Assembly: GCA_030247845.1 (NCBI GenBank)
Contig: JAPDRP010000029.1
Span: forward strand, 372,001-436,000
DNA length: 64,000 bases
From: Coniosporium tulheliwenetii
Taxonomy: Eukaryota; Ascomycota; Dothideomycetes
Direction: 5' to 3'
Shown here: one piece after another, positions 54,588-64,000 of the stretch
Numbering within the stretch: the stretch's first letter is position 1
Layout: every line of letters begins with the position of its first letter
Position numbers and translations under genes: made by a program
The notes under the pieces: model-generated
What the model saw: only the letters and a program-made list of their open reading frames with translations
The model's database searches: none
Told to the model about the DNA's origin: nothing

Positions 54588-55638
54588 ATGCGTTCCGTAT
54601 TGCTTACTGTTCTTTTCGCCTTCACGGCGCCCTTTGTCTCCGCACATCCAGGTCCGCATCACCTTCAAACCCGCAGCGAGATAGCCCGTCGTGCCGAACT
54701 TTCCAAGCGCTGTCCAGGCCAAGCAGCGACGTTCAATGCTCTCCGTCAGAAACGCGCAGTGGAGAAACGATCCATTCTTTCACCTCACGGCTCACTTGCT
54801 CCTCGCGGAATCAACGGCACCAACGTCACCATCTACACCGAGAGTCCTCACTATGACACCATCCAGAATGACACTTGTGTGCTTGCCCCGGAAATATATG
54901 CCGGACCATATCTCTGGCCGAGAAGCCAGACGTTGAGGCAGGATATGAGTGAGGACCAGGCGGGTGTACCGTTATATCTGGATATCGGTGTTTTGAATGT
55001 GAATACCTGCGAGCCGCTGCCAGAGGTGCTTGTAGATCTGTGGCATTGTAATGCCGTAAGTGTTGCAGCTTTTTCCTGCAAATCCATGAAATAGCAAGGA
55101 CGCACTAGCGAGCCTAACCATTGACCTTATATAGACTGGGTCTTACTCCTCATTCACCGGCCGGTCCCCAGACACGCCCTTTCTCAGTCTCCTTGAGCAA
55201 TTGAACGTTACCACTGGCCCCGACCTCGACCTACACACAGATGACACAACTTTCCTACGCGGTCTGTGGCCTACGGACGCCAACGGCATGATGGAAATGA
55301 AGACCATCTTCCCTGGATTCTACGTCCAGCGATCCATACACATTCATGTGCAAGTCCACACGAACTGGACTGTTCGCTCGAATGGTACCATTGTTTCCTC
55401 AAATACTGTTAACACGGGTCAGCTTTACTTCAGCGAAGAGTTGTCGCAGCAGATTGTTGCTTTGGATCCGTATGCTTCTCATACTGGGATTAATAGGACG
55501 ACGAATGCTGAGGATGTTCTCATCGGCAATTCAACGATGGGCACTGGTTTCGATCCTATCCTTGATGTTGTTGCGCTGGATGGGTGCGATGTTACGAAGG
55601 GCATGATCGGTTATATCACGCTTGGTGTTGAAGCATGA
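54588..55638 (+). CDS. secreted intradiol ring-cleavage dioxygenase family protein
   Basis: A 323-residue protein in two exons: 54,588-55,055 and 55,135-55,638, with a 79-nt intron (GTAAGT, CCTAAC branch, TATATAG) in phase 0. The ATG at 54,588 (CGCCATGCG) starts a signal peptide (MRSVLLTVLFAFTAPFVSA). After a processed-looking region with dibasic sites (LSKRCPG, QKRAVEKR) comes the intradiol fold: CVLAPEIYAGPYLWPR, PLYLDIGVLNVNTCEPLPEV, VDLWHCN joined across the intron to ATGSYSSF, then LRGLWPTDANGMMEMKT and FPGFYVQRSIHIHVQVH. Family enzymes use Fe(III) bound by two tyrosines and two histidines; the second tyrosine and the H-x-H pair are visible (GSYS, HIHV). It probably acts outside the cell on catechol-type aromatics; the substrate is unknown. 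Several N-glycosylation sequons (NGT, NVT, NRT) are present. Confidence 0.88.
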
Positions 55639-56529
55639 AAAGGTGAAGTCAGACGGGCTGGAACGGCGGGTTGTCGCCTACCCGATATCCAAATTGACGC
55701 TCTCTACACTGGCATCTGCACCCAGTTCAATTCTTCGCAGGCTCGTTGTTGATGTTCCTTCGGCTGTCGATTACAAAAAGCTTTGTTCAGTGTTGGTTCG
55801 CAATTGCAAGAATTATCATGTGTTTGTATCACAGATGGCTGCTTGATTCATGCCGCCACTTTAGTGCTCTTGCCTCCTCTTTTATTTTACAGCACCCTAA
55901 CGCCTTGACTCCTTGCGACAATATTGTTGTCGGCGGCTAGAAAGAGATTAAGTCTTCAGATGTTATGGATAGAATTATTATTCAAGTGTGCACGAGGGCC
56001 AACATCCTCTGTTGCTGCGGCTCAGGTGTAATATTCTGTTACATGGTTGTAGCTATCATGCGCTCATGGTTAAACAGGTGAATCCTAGCCCCTCCTCATG
56101 CGCTTCTCACATCTCTGTGAATGTGCGCTTCCATGCTTCATGGAAGAATGCCCAGAACTGCCACTTTGTGATGTGAGTAAGACCTCCACTATCACTTAGG
56201 GACTAGTTGACTTCTTGTGAGTACTCGTGGCGGTTGTGTCCTTTGGAACAACCCAGCTTTGTGCTTGCGAGCAAGGCAAAGCTGGGCCACTTTGCTTCGC
56301 CGAGTGGCTCCCACCCCAACGCAACTTTCGCACAACTTGGTGAGTAGATCTAAGATTAAACCATCAACGCAATAACTTACTACTTAATTCAATGCGCAGA
56401 ACATATACGTGGGCATCACCGGGAAACGGTTATCACCGGGATACAGTTAGCGAAACCTTGCGACCGTGAAAATCTACCCCATCATTACTCCACCACTAAA
56501 ATACACCACCACAACTGAATGTAGCTAAG
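55639..56529. other. intergenic, contains a hairpin
   Basis: No gene seen. A 10-bp perfect stem, CCCAGCTTTG and CAAAGCTGGG with a 15-nt loop, lies at 56,252-56,286. At about 56,405-56,450 the word ATCACCGGGA(A/T)AC is iterated twice, probably part of the left end of the pogo copy that follows. Confidence 0.5.
56252..56286. repeat. inverted repeat, 10-bp stem
   Basis: CCCAGCTTTG, loop TGCTTGCGAGCAAGG, CAAAGCTGGG. The loop itself contains a smaller palindrome (CTTGCGAGCAAG). It lies 0.6 kb after the dioxygenase stop; function unknown. Confidence 0.7.
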
Positions 56530-58233
56530 ATGAGTGAAGAATCGTCCCTTAAGAGGGCCATTAAAGCCTTACAAACACATAAGTGCCCTTCTATAGCTTC
56601 TGCAGCGCGAAAATATAGCGTTTCCTACACTGCGCTTCGTAACCGTTACCGAGGGCACTCATCAACCTACCAGTGCGCCCACGAGCACTAAATAGTGCTC
56701 AATCTCTCCTAAGAAAGAGCAATCGTTCAGTGAATAGGTGCTCTCACTACTAAAGGCTTCCCACCCACGTATGCACTACTACGCGCTCGAATTGAGGACA
56801 TCAAACACGCTGAGGATCCAGAGGCTCCTCCGCTTGGCAAGAACTACATCACCAAGTTTCTAACTAGGCACCCTGAGCTTGGAGCAGCCATCTCCAATCG
56901 CCGCGACAGGAAGAGGGCTATCGTGAGCTCTAGAGTAGTTTATGAAGACTTCTTCAACAAGGTAAATATTAGGAGGTATTATAACTAGCTCAACCTAATA
57001 AAGCGGATAGTTTAGCAATGCTATCTAGGAATACCACGTTCTACCCAGGAACACCTATAACATGGATGAGAAAGGCGTTCTCCTTGGCTTAGGTGCACGA
57101 TGTAAGATCATCTACCATAAGGACTCTAGTAGAAAGCAGCTTGTTCAAGGTAAGAAGCTAGTAGAAAGCTGAAGGTTCAAAACAGGCTAACTTAGGGTAG
57201 ACAGAACCCACAAAGCAGCAACTGTAGTCAAGTGTGTTTCTGCAGTAGGGAAGACTATTGTCCCTTAGTCATCTATAAGGGAAAGCAGCACCAGCAGAGC
57301 TGGTACAACGGTGTGGAGAATAGTGAAGTCTTCTTTACGGTTTCAGAGAACAGATGGACCAACTCCAACATTGTGCTGCAATGGCTACACTAGGACTTCA
57401 ACCCCCAAACTAAGTCTACTGTACAAGGCAGGTACTGTTTACTTCTAATAGATAGTCATTCAACTCACACAACATACAAGTTCTTCAAGTTCTGCTTGGA
57501 TAATTAGATTGTCCCCTTCTGCATGCCAAGCCACTCTACTCACCATCTCCAGCCATTGGATGTTAGTGTGTTTAGCCCTGACTAACATTACTATAGCAAT
57601 GCTGTTGATAAAGAAGTTCAACTATTGCATAGGGCACTAGATATTAGTAAACATAACTTTTGGCCAATCTTTCAACAGGTACAAGCCAAGGCCCTTACCC
57701 TCTCAACAATCACCTCTACATAGAAGAAGAGCGGACTGGTCCTGTTTAACCCTCACATGGTATACAGCCTTCTACCCGGTAAGCATACCCCTGAAGGATT
57801 AGGGTCTAGCAATAGCACCCTAGCGCCTAGCACACCACAAACATCTCATTCTGTACTGAAGCTTATAAAAACAGTGATCTGTGATTCAGCAGACTCTTCA
57901 CAACAGCGTAATGTCTAGAAGCTCTCTTCAATTGTTGAAAAACTCTTGGTTACCAATGAGCTTATATGTGTAGATCTTCTTAATGTTAAGAGAGCTCTTG
58001 CAGCAAAGCCAAAGAAGCATAAGAGAAAGCTAGTGGGTATAGAAGTGTTCTTACTAACAAACCTGAAAAAGATGAAGGAAGAAAAGGATAAAGCTCAAGT
58101 AAAGAGGAAGAGCTGGAAGAAGAGATCAAGCACTTCAGCTCCCATAACAGCTTTGAGCCAAACACTTTATAGTAGTAATAGTGCTGAGGAAGAAGAAAGC
58201 AATACCATTGTGGTAGCTGTTTGGATACTGTAA
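56530..58233 (+). pseudogene. pogo/Fot transposase ruined by RIP-type mutations
   Basis: Nearly the whole protein can be followed in one frame at a time, with many stops. Start MSEESSLKRAIKALQTHKCP, psq helix-turn-helix (SIASAARKYSVSYTALRNRY), CENP-B part (TTKGFPPTYALLRARIEDI, GKNYITKFLTRHPELGAAIS), catalytic region (YNMDEKGVLLGLG-like at about 57,055-57,095, GLVLFNPHMVYSLLPGKHT-like tail) and a basic end (LAAKPKKHKRKLVGIEVF, KDKAQVKRKSWKKRSS). The stops replace codons expected to be CAG, CAA or TGG (for example the VLNLS-ER, VQ-IG and NV-KL positions), i.e. C to T or G to A changes, as caused by repeat-induced point mutation. The block is AT-rich. Confidence 0.8.
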
Positions 58234-59821
58234 GCGGTGACATATCTCAACACAAAGCGGTGGGATCTATCTAAGGCTTTATCATATATGGATTTAGGTC
58301 CTCTATAGTAGATATAAATAATAACTTAGTCACTAAAATTGATGTGTGGATTGTTGTGTTCTAGTAGAATATTGCAGTTTTAGTGAGGATCAGCTAAGTG
58401 TTTTCCGATAATAAATGTTTCTGGGTGATGCTCACATAATGGCCAAGTCTTTCACTAGAATGATTGAACTTGTAGTCTTACATCTCTTGGAAGAGTGTTT
58501 GGAATAGACTTATATCTCCTATTATATCAAGCAAGTTGCTAAGATAAGAACATATGGATTGATAAACAAGGAAGATATATATGAGATATATGGAACCTCC
58601 AAAGAAGATGGTATTATAACCATTCTTAGACCCAATGGTTATATGGGTATGCTATAGCAGCTATCTGCCTCAAAAGTTGTAGAAGCATACTTTAGAAACT
58701 GTTTAGTGGAAATCTAAGGCAACTGCACCAAAATTTCCAATATTCCTGCTGAAATGCCTGACTCAGAATATGGGCATGTCTACAAGGATTAGCCTTTGCT
58801 ATTCTAACAAACAACTTCATTTGCATTGTAATGTTGATAATATAGTGGTAGAGACAGAGTAGGGTTATTGCAGGCATCTCAGTAGCAAGTGGTTGCTCTA
58901 ACAAGTTGTCTACTACAGCATCTGGCCATTAAAACCAATGTGCATGCTTGAATCAGTCTCTCTGTTTTAACAATTCAGACTTCTAGTATCATTAATCAAG
59001 GTCAGTGCTGTAGACTGTTCTTCTAGTCTCATATCCCTACTGTTCTAGACTAAGATGACTTGCTTTTGGATCAACTGTAGCGTTTGAAATATGGAGCTCT
59101 CTTAGGAGTTAGAGATCCCAGAAATACAATACTTACTAACAGTATAGTTGGAGATCTGCAGATGAATCATCCAATTAACTTACAGGTTTCATGCTTATTA
59201 AATGGAGGTCTGGATATTAAACAGAGTTATTTTTTGAATTGGATTTCTACCCTTACTCCACAACCATCCATGAATGCTGGTCTTCTTATATGTCAGTTTA
59301 CCAAAATTATATCAATTAAACCTCTCTACAAAGAACATGATAGACTAGGAGATATTGAGAATATAGAAGATCATTATAAGTTCAAGGAGTTAGAGAACTA
59401 CATTGCTAATCTCAGAAATGCCACCAGAATCTTTAAATAGTTGTATATTACTATTGAAACAATAATTAGCCCTAATAAGCAGCTAATAGTAAAACAAATG
59501 ATAATAAGTCAAGCTATCAGAAGCAAACCATTTCCAGAAGCTGACCACTCTATTGACTTGTATACATCCAAGAAAACATTGAATAACTCAATAACTAGAA
59601 CTATAATGGTTGTACAATAGTAGTATCTAGTATATCAGACTCTATGTTTGGTTGCTTAATTTTCTTCTCCTTTTCCACTTACTTAGATATTGTCTGTATA
59701 AGTGTGTTTTCCACTTTACTAAGTACTAGTGTGTTACATTTGAGACTCTAATCTTTTTAAAGCTACTGCAGTGTAATATACAAATTGTGCTAGTTGAGTG
59801 GAGTCTATAGAGCTGGTATAG
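58234..59821. other. AT-rich, RIP-like block with unidentified coding remnants
   Basis: Strongly AT-rich with scattered stops. Protein-like pieces survive: INKEDIYEIYGTSKEDGIIT and LRPNGYMGML with VVEAYFRNCL (58,560-58,720), somewhat like the C-terminal domain of phenol 2-monooxygenase-type FAD enzymes, and a 118-codon open frame at 59,084-59,440 (YGALLGVRDPRNTILTNSIV, QMNHPINLQVSCLLNGGLD) that I do not recognise. These may be parts of one former metabolic gene that was mutated together with the neighbouring transposon. Assignment is weak. Confidence 0.4.
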
Positions 59822-59992
59822 TGTCAAGGCGCGTCAGGTCATGAGTGCTGTATTGACTACGGTGTTGCACAAAGAGCTATGTACAAGTAGAAAGATATGT
59901 TTATAAACACAGAGTTCGGGTTGCTTAGTAATCGGCTTCTCATCAGTTGCCTGTGAAGGTAAAGATGATGGTAATCCAGTGAAGCCATGACA
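59822..59992 (-). repeat. LTR of the Ty3/gypsy element (3' LTR)
   Basis: On the minus strand it starts TGTCATGGCTTCACTGG and ends GCGCCTTGACA, so the ends form the inverted pair TGTCA..TGACA. It is 171 bp, short for a gypsy LTR. A purine tract (AGAGGGGGTGA) precedes it, as expected for the plus-strand primer. The 5 bp outside, TATAG at 59,817-59,821, are a candidate target duplication. The other LTR is outside the window, so identity cannot be checked. Confidence 0.7.
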
Positions 59993-60001
59993 TCACCCCC
60001 T

Positions 60002-63000
60002 CTAAACCCGCTGGAGCGCCGGCGACAGCTGTGCGTCAGTGTTAAGCGGCGCTATCACCGAGGGCTCGCAGGGTCTCGTCTTAAGCGCAGTTAGCGCTAG
60101 GCAGGCCTGTTGGAGAGGCGTCGGCGAGCGCGAACGACGGTTTGGTGACCAGTCGGGCGGCGGTGCGTAGTTGGCTGGCTTCGGTTTATCCGGGTACCGA
60201 TGGTAGAAGTCGGCCAGCTTATCAGCGCAGTGAGTCAAGTCGCGTGCTGGTTGCCAGGTGGATTCCTCGTAGCCTCTCCATTTTATCAGGTATCGCAGCC
60301 CGCGGCCCTGCCTCTTGACGTCGAGGATCTCTTGTACGAACCACTCGTCAAACGTTGCGCCAGTCTCATCTTCGACCTGGATAGGCGGCTCCGGATCTTG
60401 GTGCTGCCCAGGCAGCGGGTCTGCTTTATCGAGGTGCAGCAGCCACGGGTGAAAGACGGGGTGGATCTTCAGCCAGTGAGGTAGTTCCAGTTCATATGCG
60501 GAGCCCTGTCGTACGACGCGAACGATCTTGTACGGTCCCATCATCTTGTGGTCCAACTTCTTCACCTCGCGGTCCGTCTTGATGTTGCGCGCGTCGAGGT
60601 AGACCATGTCGCCAACCTTGAGCTGCACAGCAGGATCTCGCTTGCGGTTGGCGTATTCAGCCTGTTTGGCCTGCGCCCACTCAATCTGTTCCTGGAGATA
60701 CTGGTTCAAGCGCGCTCGGCGCGCGACAATCCGATCTGCATGTAGCTGTTGGGCAGCGATCCTTGGCGTGTTGCTTACTGGTTCGGGCGGCTTGATGGCC
60801 GTGCGCGGCTGATAGCCCATGTCCGCGAAGAAGGGTGTAACTCCGGTCGTGGCCGACTCAAGGTCGTTTGCGAAGAACTCGGCTTCTGGGAGGTGATCAA
60901 CCCAGTCGTCTTGGGCCCAGTTGATATAGGCGCGCAGGTACTGCTCCAGTTGCCCGTTGGCGTTCTCGGTCTGGCCATCCGTCTCAGGATGAAAGGCTGT
61001 TGACAGCAGCAGGGTTGCCCCAGTTCTCTCGCAGAGCCTCTGCCAGAACTCGGAGATGAACTGCGTGCCTCGGTCGGAAACGATGGTCTCAGGGTAACCG
61101 TGGTTGCGCCACACGTTAACGCGGAAAGCCTCGGCGGTTGATAGCGCATCTATGGCGTCCATTGCCATGTAACGCTTGCGTTTGGTGAGTCTGTCAACGA
61201 CAACAAGACAATGCTTGTAAACACGACCGTCTCGTACGCAGTCGGGTAATGGGGAGATGAAGTCCATAGAGATGTCTGCCCAGGGCCGGTTCGGTGCCTG
61301 TAGGGGCTTGAGCAGGCCGCCATACTTGCGGCGGGAGGCTTTGGTTCTGCGGCATGTGCGGCAGCTTCTTACGTAGCGATCGACATCTTGAGTAATGTTG
61401 GGCCAGTAGTAGTGCCGGCGTAGGTAGGCAAATGTTGATGACCTCCCTCGGTGGCCTCCGGTAGGCGTGTCATGAGCCTCCTGCAGCAGCTTGAGCTTCA
61501 ACTCGGGATCGTCTGATATGAAGAGCTTTCCGGCTACGTAGAGCCTCCGGTTCTGAACCGCGACCTCGGACATGGATACCTTCAAGCCTTGCTTAATAGC
61601 CTTAGCCGGCAGCTTGCGGATGCCCTTCTGATAGGACTCGATCAGTAGCCGTGCTTGTCGGTCTTGCCCGTATGCGTTTTCGACTGCATGGATGAAGTCA
61701 GTGTCTGCCGGCGCGGCCGCGTCGTCTGTTTCCATCGGGGCGAGCGCCGTCTCTGCGGGAGCCATTCCAGGGCTAAGGTTGTGGGGTTTGAGTACCAGCT
61801 GGTGCTGGTGCTTGATCCTGTCGTCGTCGGGCGAGTGGGCGAGGTCTGCTGAGCGCCGGGTGAGGCTATCTGGCTTAGTGCCCTGGACACCGGGTCGGTA
61901 TTGAACTTGGAAGTTGAACTCGGAGAGGAACTCGTTCCAGCGTGCTTGCCGACGGTTGAGCTTCTTGGTTGTCATGAAGTACTCAAGGTTTTTGTGATCG
62001 CTCAGCACACGAATGGGCTCGTCCAAGTCGAGTCCCGCTAACTCTGGTCTCCATTCCTCAAACGAGACTACAATAGCCATGAGCTCCTTGTCATAGATCT
62101 CGTAGTTGCACTCGGTTGGTGTGAGCTTCTTTGAGAAGTAGGCGACCGGGTGAGTCTCGCCTTTCCCGTCCATCTGTGATAAAACCCCTCCCAGCACCTC
62201 GTCTGAGGCGTCGCACTCAACCAGAGTTACCAGCTTGGGGTCAAAGTGGCGTAGTACCGGGTCCTTGGTGAAGGCCTCCTTGAGTTCCTGAAACGCTTGC
62301 TCGGTGTGAGCCGTCCAGGTGAACTTGGGCTTGTTGTCTTGGCCAGTCGTCTTCATCATGCTAGTGAGCGGTCTCGCTATCCTGGAAAAGCCTTGGATGA
62401 ATCGTCGGTAGAAGTTTGCAAACCCCAAGAAGCCTTGAACGTCTTTAATGCAGCGCGGGACGGGCCAGTTAATCACCGCTTCGACCTTGGCTGGGTCCAT
62501 CCTAATGCCCTCGGTGGTGAGCAGCAGCCCCAGGTACTTTACCTCGGTGACCGCAAACTCGCACTTGTTGATGTCCACCTGAAGGCCTGCTTCTCGCAGG
62601 CGTTGAAGCACTTTACGCACCGCGGCGTAGTGCTCCTCCTTGGTGTCTCCGGCGAAAGTAAGTACGTCATCCAGGTAGGCTGAACAGGCGTCATCCAAGT
62701 ATTCACGTAAAGCGCTGTTGATATAGCTCTGGAAGGTACCGGGTGCGTTACAGAGCCCAAAGGGCATAACCAAATACTCGTACTGGCCGTAACGGGTACT
62801 AAAGGCAGTCATCCACTCCTGGCCTTCTTTGATCCGTAGCTTGTTAAACGCGGCGATAATATCCAGCTTTGTGTAGAACTTGGCCCTAGCTAGGCGGTCA
62901 AGGGTCTCTTGAACAAGTGGAATGGGATATCTGTTCTTGACGGTGATGGCGTTTAGGCCCCGGTAGTCAACGCAGAATCGGAGTCCTCCTCCAGGCTTCT

Positions 63001-64000
63001 TGACCAGTAAGACTGGTGCGGCGGCTGGTGAGCCGCTGGGCCGGATGAACCCTTTCTCAAGGTGCTCGTCTATATACTTCTTAACGGCTGCCAGCTCCTC
63101 TTGTGACATCGCGTACGAGCGTTTGAACGGTGGCTCCATGCCAGGCTTAAGCTTGATCTCGTGATCCTGAGGCCTGTGAGGTGGCAGTGTGTCGGCGTCC
63201 TTCTGAGAGAAGACGTCTACAAAGTCTTGCAGTTCTGCTGGTAACCGAGCGCGGATCTCATCCTCCGAGAGCGTTGGCTTCTTCTTCATGAACTTGTCAA
63301 AGTCCTCAGGGTTTACTGCGTTGAGGCTTAGTTCGGAGCTATCTTCTGGTCGGAAGATCGCCACTCGGTGACCTGCCTTTTGGGCTAGCCTAGTGAAAGT
63401 GTATGGACTAATCTCGGCGACATCAAGCTGGTTGTCCAAGATAGGTGACGGCGCATCGTGGACCTGTCTCTTGCCGGAGCAGTTCACGTAGACCGGTTTG
63501 TCTTGAACAAGGCAATGTTCTCGGCAGTACTGGGAATCGAGCCAGAAGGACTTCTCCTTACCGACGGCATGAACGTCATGTAGTTCAATCCAGGTCGTGC
63601 CTAACACTAGCGGGTATCTCCCGAGTCTAGTAACGTAACAGAGCAGCTGTTCCGAGTGGACTGCTTCGGAAGTCTGGTCTGAGATATGCAGGCCGATTAG
63701 CGCAGCATGAGTGATCGTCTGGCTGGTAGTGGTTCCGTCTGCCAGGTGCAGGGCTCTAGGCTTAGCTAGTGGTACGAGAGATATCTTGTGTTGTTGCGCG
63801 TATGAAGAGTCAAGGAAGCATGCAGTGGCACCCGAGTCTTTGAGAGCAATGGCTCTGGTCGAGCCTATCTTACACTGAACTATCCAGTGGGAGCCATTCA
63901 TCTTGTCCTGTTGCTCTTGAGTAAGCGACATTGAAGAGATGGTTGGCTCATCACAGCAGGTAAGCGATACGGGGGTAGGTGTAGGAGTAGAAGACGAACG
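60002..64000 (-). CDS. Ty3/gypsy polyprotein: protease, RT, RNase H, integrase, chromodomain (partial)
   Basis: Open from the stop at 60,002 to the window edge; the ATG at 63,931 is preceded by 23 more open codons, so the true start, probably with gag, lies outside. Numbering from that ATG: protease with DSGA at 32-35; reverse transcriptase (about 250-430: FCVDYRGLNAITVKNRYPIP, LVMPFGLCNAPGTFQ, catalytic YLDD); RNase H (LVECDASDEVLGGVLSQ, VLSDHKNLEYF); integrase with the HHCC finger (GGHRGRSSTFAYLRRHYYWP, CRTCRRTK) and DDE residues (DISMDFISPL, VSDRGTQFISEFW, HPETDGQTENANGQLEQYL); and a C-terminal chromodomain (EWFVQEILDVKRQGRGLRYL, IKWRGYEESTWQP). The chromodomain steers integration towards heterochromatin in related elements, which fits its AT-rich target. 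No stop or frameshift is present in 1,309 codons. Confidence 0.95.
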   Translation of the reverse strand, partial: RSSSTPTPTPVSLTCCDEPTISSMSLTQEQQDKMNGSHWIVQCKIGSTRAIALKDSGATACFLDSSYAQQHKISLVPLAKPRALHLADGTTTSQTITHAALIGLHISDQTSEAVHSEQLLCYVTRLGRYPLVLGTTWIELHDVHAVGKEKSFWLDSQYCREHCLVQDKPVYVNCSGKRQVHDAPSPILDNQLDVAEISPYTFTRLAQKAGHRVAIFRPEDSSELSLNAVNPEDFDKFMKKKPTLSEDEIRARLPAELQDFVDVFSQKDADTLPPHRPQDHEIKLKPGMEPPFKRSYAMSQEELAAVKKYIDEHLEKGFIRPSGSPAAAPVLLVKKPGGGLRFCVDYRGLNAITVKNRYPIPLVQETLDRLARAKFYTKLDIIAAFNKLRIKEGQEWMTAFSTRYGQYEYLVMPFGLCNAPGTFQSYINSALREYLDDACSAYLDDVLTFAGDTKEEHYAAVRKVLQRLREAGLQVDINKCEFAVTEVKYLGLLLTTEGIRMDPAKVEAVINWPVPRCIKDVQGFLGFANFYRRFIQGFSRIARPLTSMMKTTGQDNKPKFTWTAHTEQAFQELKEAFTKDPVLRHFDPKLVTLVECDASDEVLGGVLSQMDGKGETHPVAYFSKKLTPTECNYEIYDKELMAIVVSFEEWRPELAGLDLDEPIRVLSDHKNLEYFMTTKKLNRRQARWNEFLSEFNFQVQYRPGVQGTKPDSLTRRSADLAHSPDDDRIKHQHQLVLKPHNLSPGMAPAETALAPMETDDAAAPADTDFIHAVENAYGQDRQARLLIESYQKGIRKLPAKAIKQGLKVSMSEVAVQNRRLYVAGKLFISDDPELKLKLLQEAHDTPTGGHRGRSSTFAYLRRHYYWPNITQDVDRYVRSCRTCRRTKASRRKYGGLLKPLQAPNRPWADISMDFISPLPDCVRDGRVYKHCLVVVDRLTKRKRYMAMDAIDALSTAEAFRVNVWRNHGYPETIVSDRGTQFISEFWQRLCERTGATLLLSTAFHPETDGQTENANGQLEQYLRAYINWAQDDWVDHLPEAEFFANDLESATTGVTPFFADMGYQPRTAIKPPEPVSNTPRIAAQQLHADRIVARRARLNQYLQEQIEWAQAKQAEYANRKRDPAVQLKVGDMVYLDARNIKTDREVKKLDHKMMGPYKIVRVVRQGSAYELELPHWLKIHPVFHPWLLHLDKADPLPGQHQDPEPPIQVEDETGATFDEWFVQEILDVKRQGRGLRYLIKWRGYEESTWQPARDLTHCADKLADFYHRYPDKPKPANYAPPPDWSPNRRSRSPTPLQQACLALTALKTRPCEPSVIAPLNTDAQLSPALQRV

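Larger units (their letters stand above)
59822..64000 (-). mobile_element. chromodomain Ty3/gypsy retrotransposon, right part outside window
   Basis: The 3' LTR and pol part of an element inserted into the AT-rich block. Its GC-rich, uninterrupted coding sequence contrasts with the mutated surroundings and marks it as a recent arrival. The 5' LTR, primer-binding site and gag lie beyond position 64,000. Confidence 0.85.

Noticed and set aside
56530..58233. Reassigned TAG codon as explanation for stops in the pogo copy
   Set aside because: TAA and TGA also occur, and intact neighbouring genes use TAG/TGA as normal stops; RIP explains all of them.
1..64000. Biosynthetic gene cluster, CRISPR array, tRNA or rRNA genes
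   Set aside because: No synthase-type core enzyme, no regularly spaced repeats and no convincing A/B-box pairs were seen on either strand; short tRNA genes could still be missed by eye.

Overview
The window is nuclear DNA of a filamentous ascomycete (Pezizomycotina, most likely a Dothideomycete). Evidence: genes interrupted by short introns (44-104 nt, one of 295 nt) with GT..AG ends and CTAAC/CTGAC-type branch sites; fungus-specific families (But2 secreted protein, fungal HNH_2 proteins, ArAE/FUSC-type transporter, secreted intradiol dioxygenase, fungal F-box/LRR protein, OrsD-RecQ helicase); and fungal transposons (Tad-like LINEs, hAT, piggyBac, pogo/Fot, chromodomain Ty3/gypsy). There is no sign of bacterial organisation, tRNA, rRNA or CRISPR.

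Layout: 0.3-1.7 kb LINE-A ORF1 remnant (-). 2.1-3.6 kb HNH gene broken by two single-base deletions (+). 5.1-5.6 kb pogo transposase start cut by a piggyBac end. 6.2-7.3 kb serine-protease fragment and a secreted But2 protein (-). 8.2-9.2 kb broken F-box/LRR gene (-). 10.2-11.0 kb small three-exon conserved-looking gene (-). 11.3-19.2 kb LINE-C (+) with a hAT element inserted cleanly in its ORF2. 19.2-20.9 kb LINE-B (-). 21.1-22.0 kb fused pogo/piggyBac reading frame. 22.2-24.5 kb apparently intact piggyBac element. 25.4-26.7 kb BAH-like gene (-). 28.2-29.9 kb JmjC gene (+). 31.7-33.1 kb BTB-like gene (-). 33.7 kb Tc1/mariner scrap. 34.2-38.2 kb decayed OrsD/RecQ helicase (+). 38.4-41.6 kb five-exon ArAE transporter (-). 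41.9 kb a perfect 58-bp palindrome. 42.1-43.2 kb internally deleted pogo element. 43.3-44.4 kb broken PEP mutase/isocitrate lyase-family gene (-). 45.2-48.9 kb second LINE-A copy (-). 49.5-50.9 kb CDF metal transporter (-). 51.7-54.1 kb second, broken piggyBac. 54.6-55.6 kb secreted intradiol dioxygenase (+). 56.5-58.2 kb pogo copy ruined by RIP-type mutations inside an AT-rich block. 59.8 kb to the end, chromodomain Ty3/gypsy element with an uninterrupted polyprotein running off the window (-).

Host genes that look intact are the But2 protein, the small 10.2-kb gene, the BAH-like, JmjC and BTB-like genes, the ArAE and CDF transporters and the dioxygenase. They do not form an obvious pathway or cluster: they are islands in a repeat-rich compartment where roughly half the sequence is transposon-derived and several neighbours are pseudogenes. 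Transposons of very different ages are nested: young open copies (gypsy, piggyBac-1, hAT) sit beside heavily mutated ones (pogo at 56.5 kb). The most unusual items are the pogo/piggyBac fusion frame, the palindrome that looks like two transposon ends sharing one TA, an intron present in one piggyBac copy and absent in the other, and microexons of 14 nt and 8 nt.
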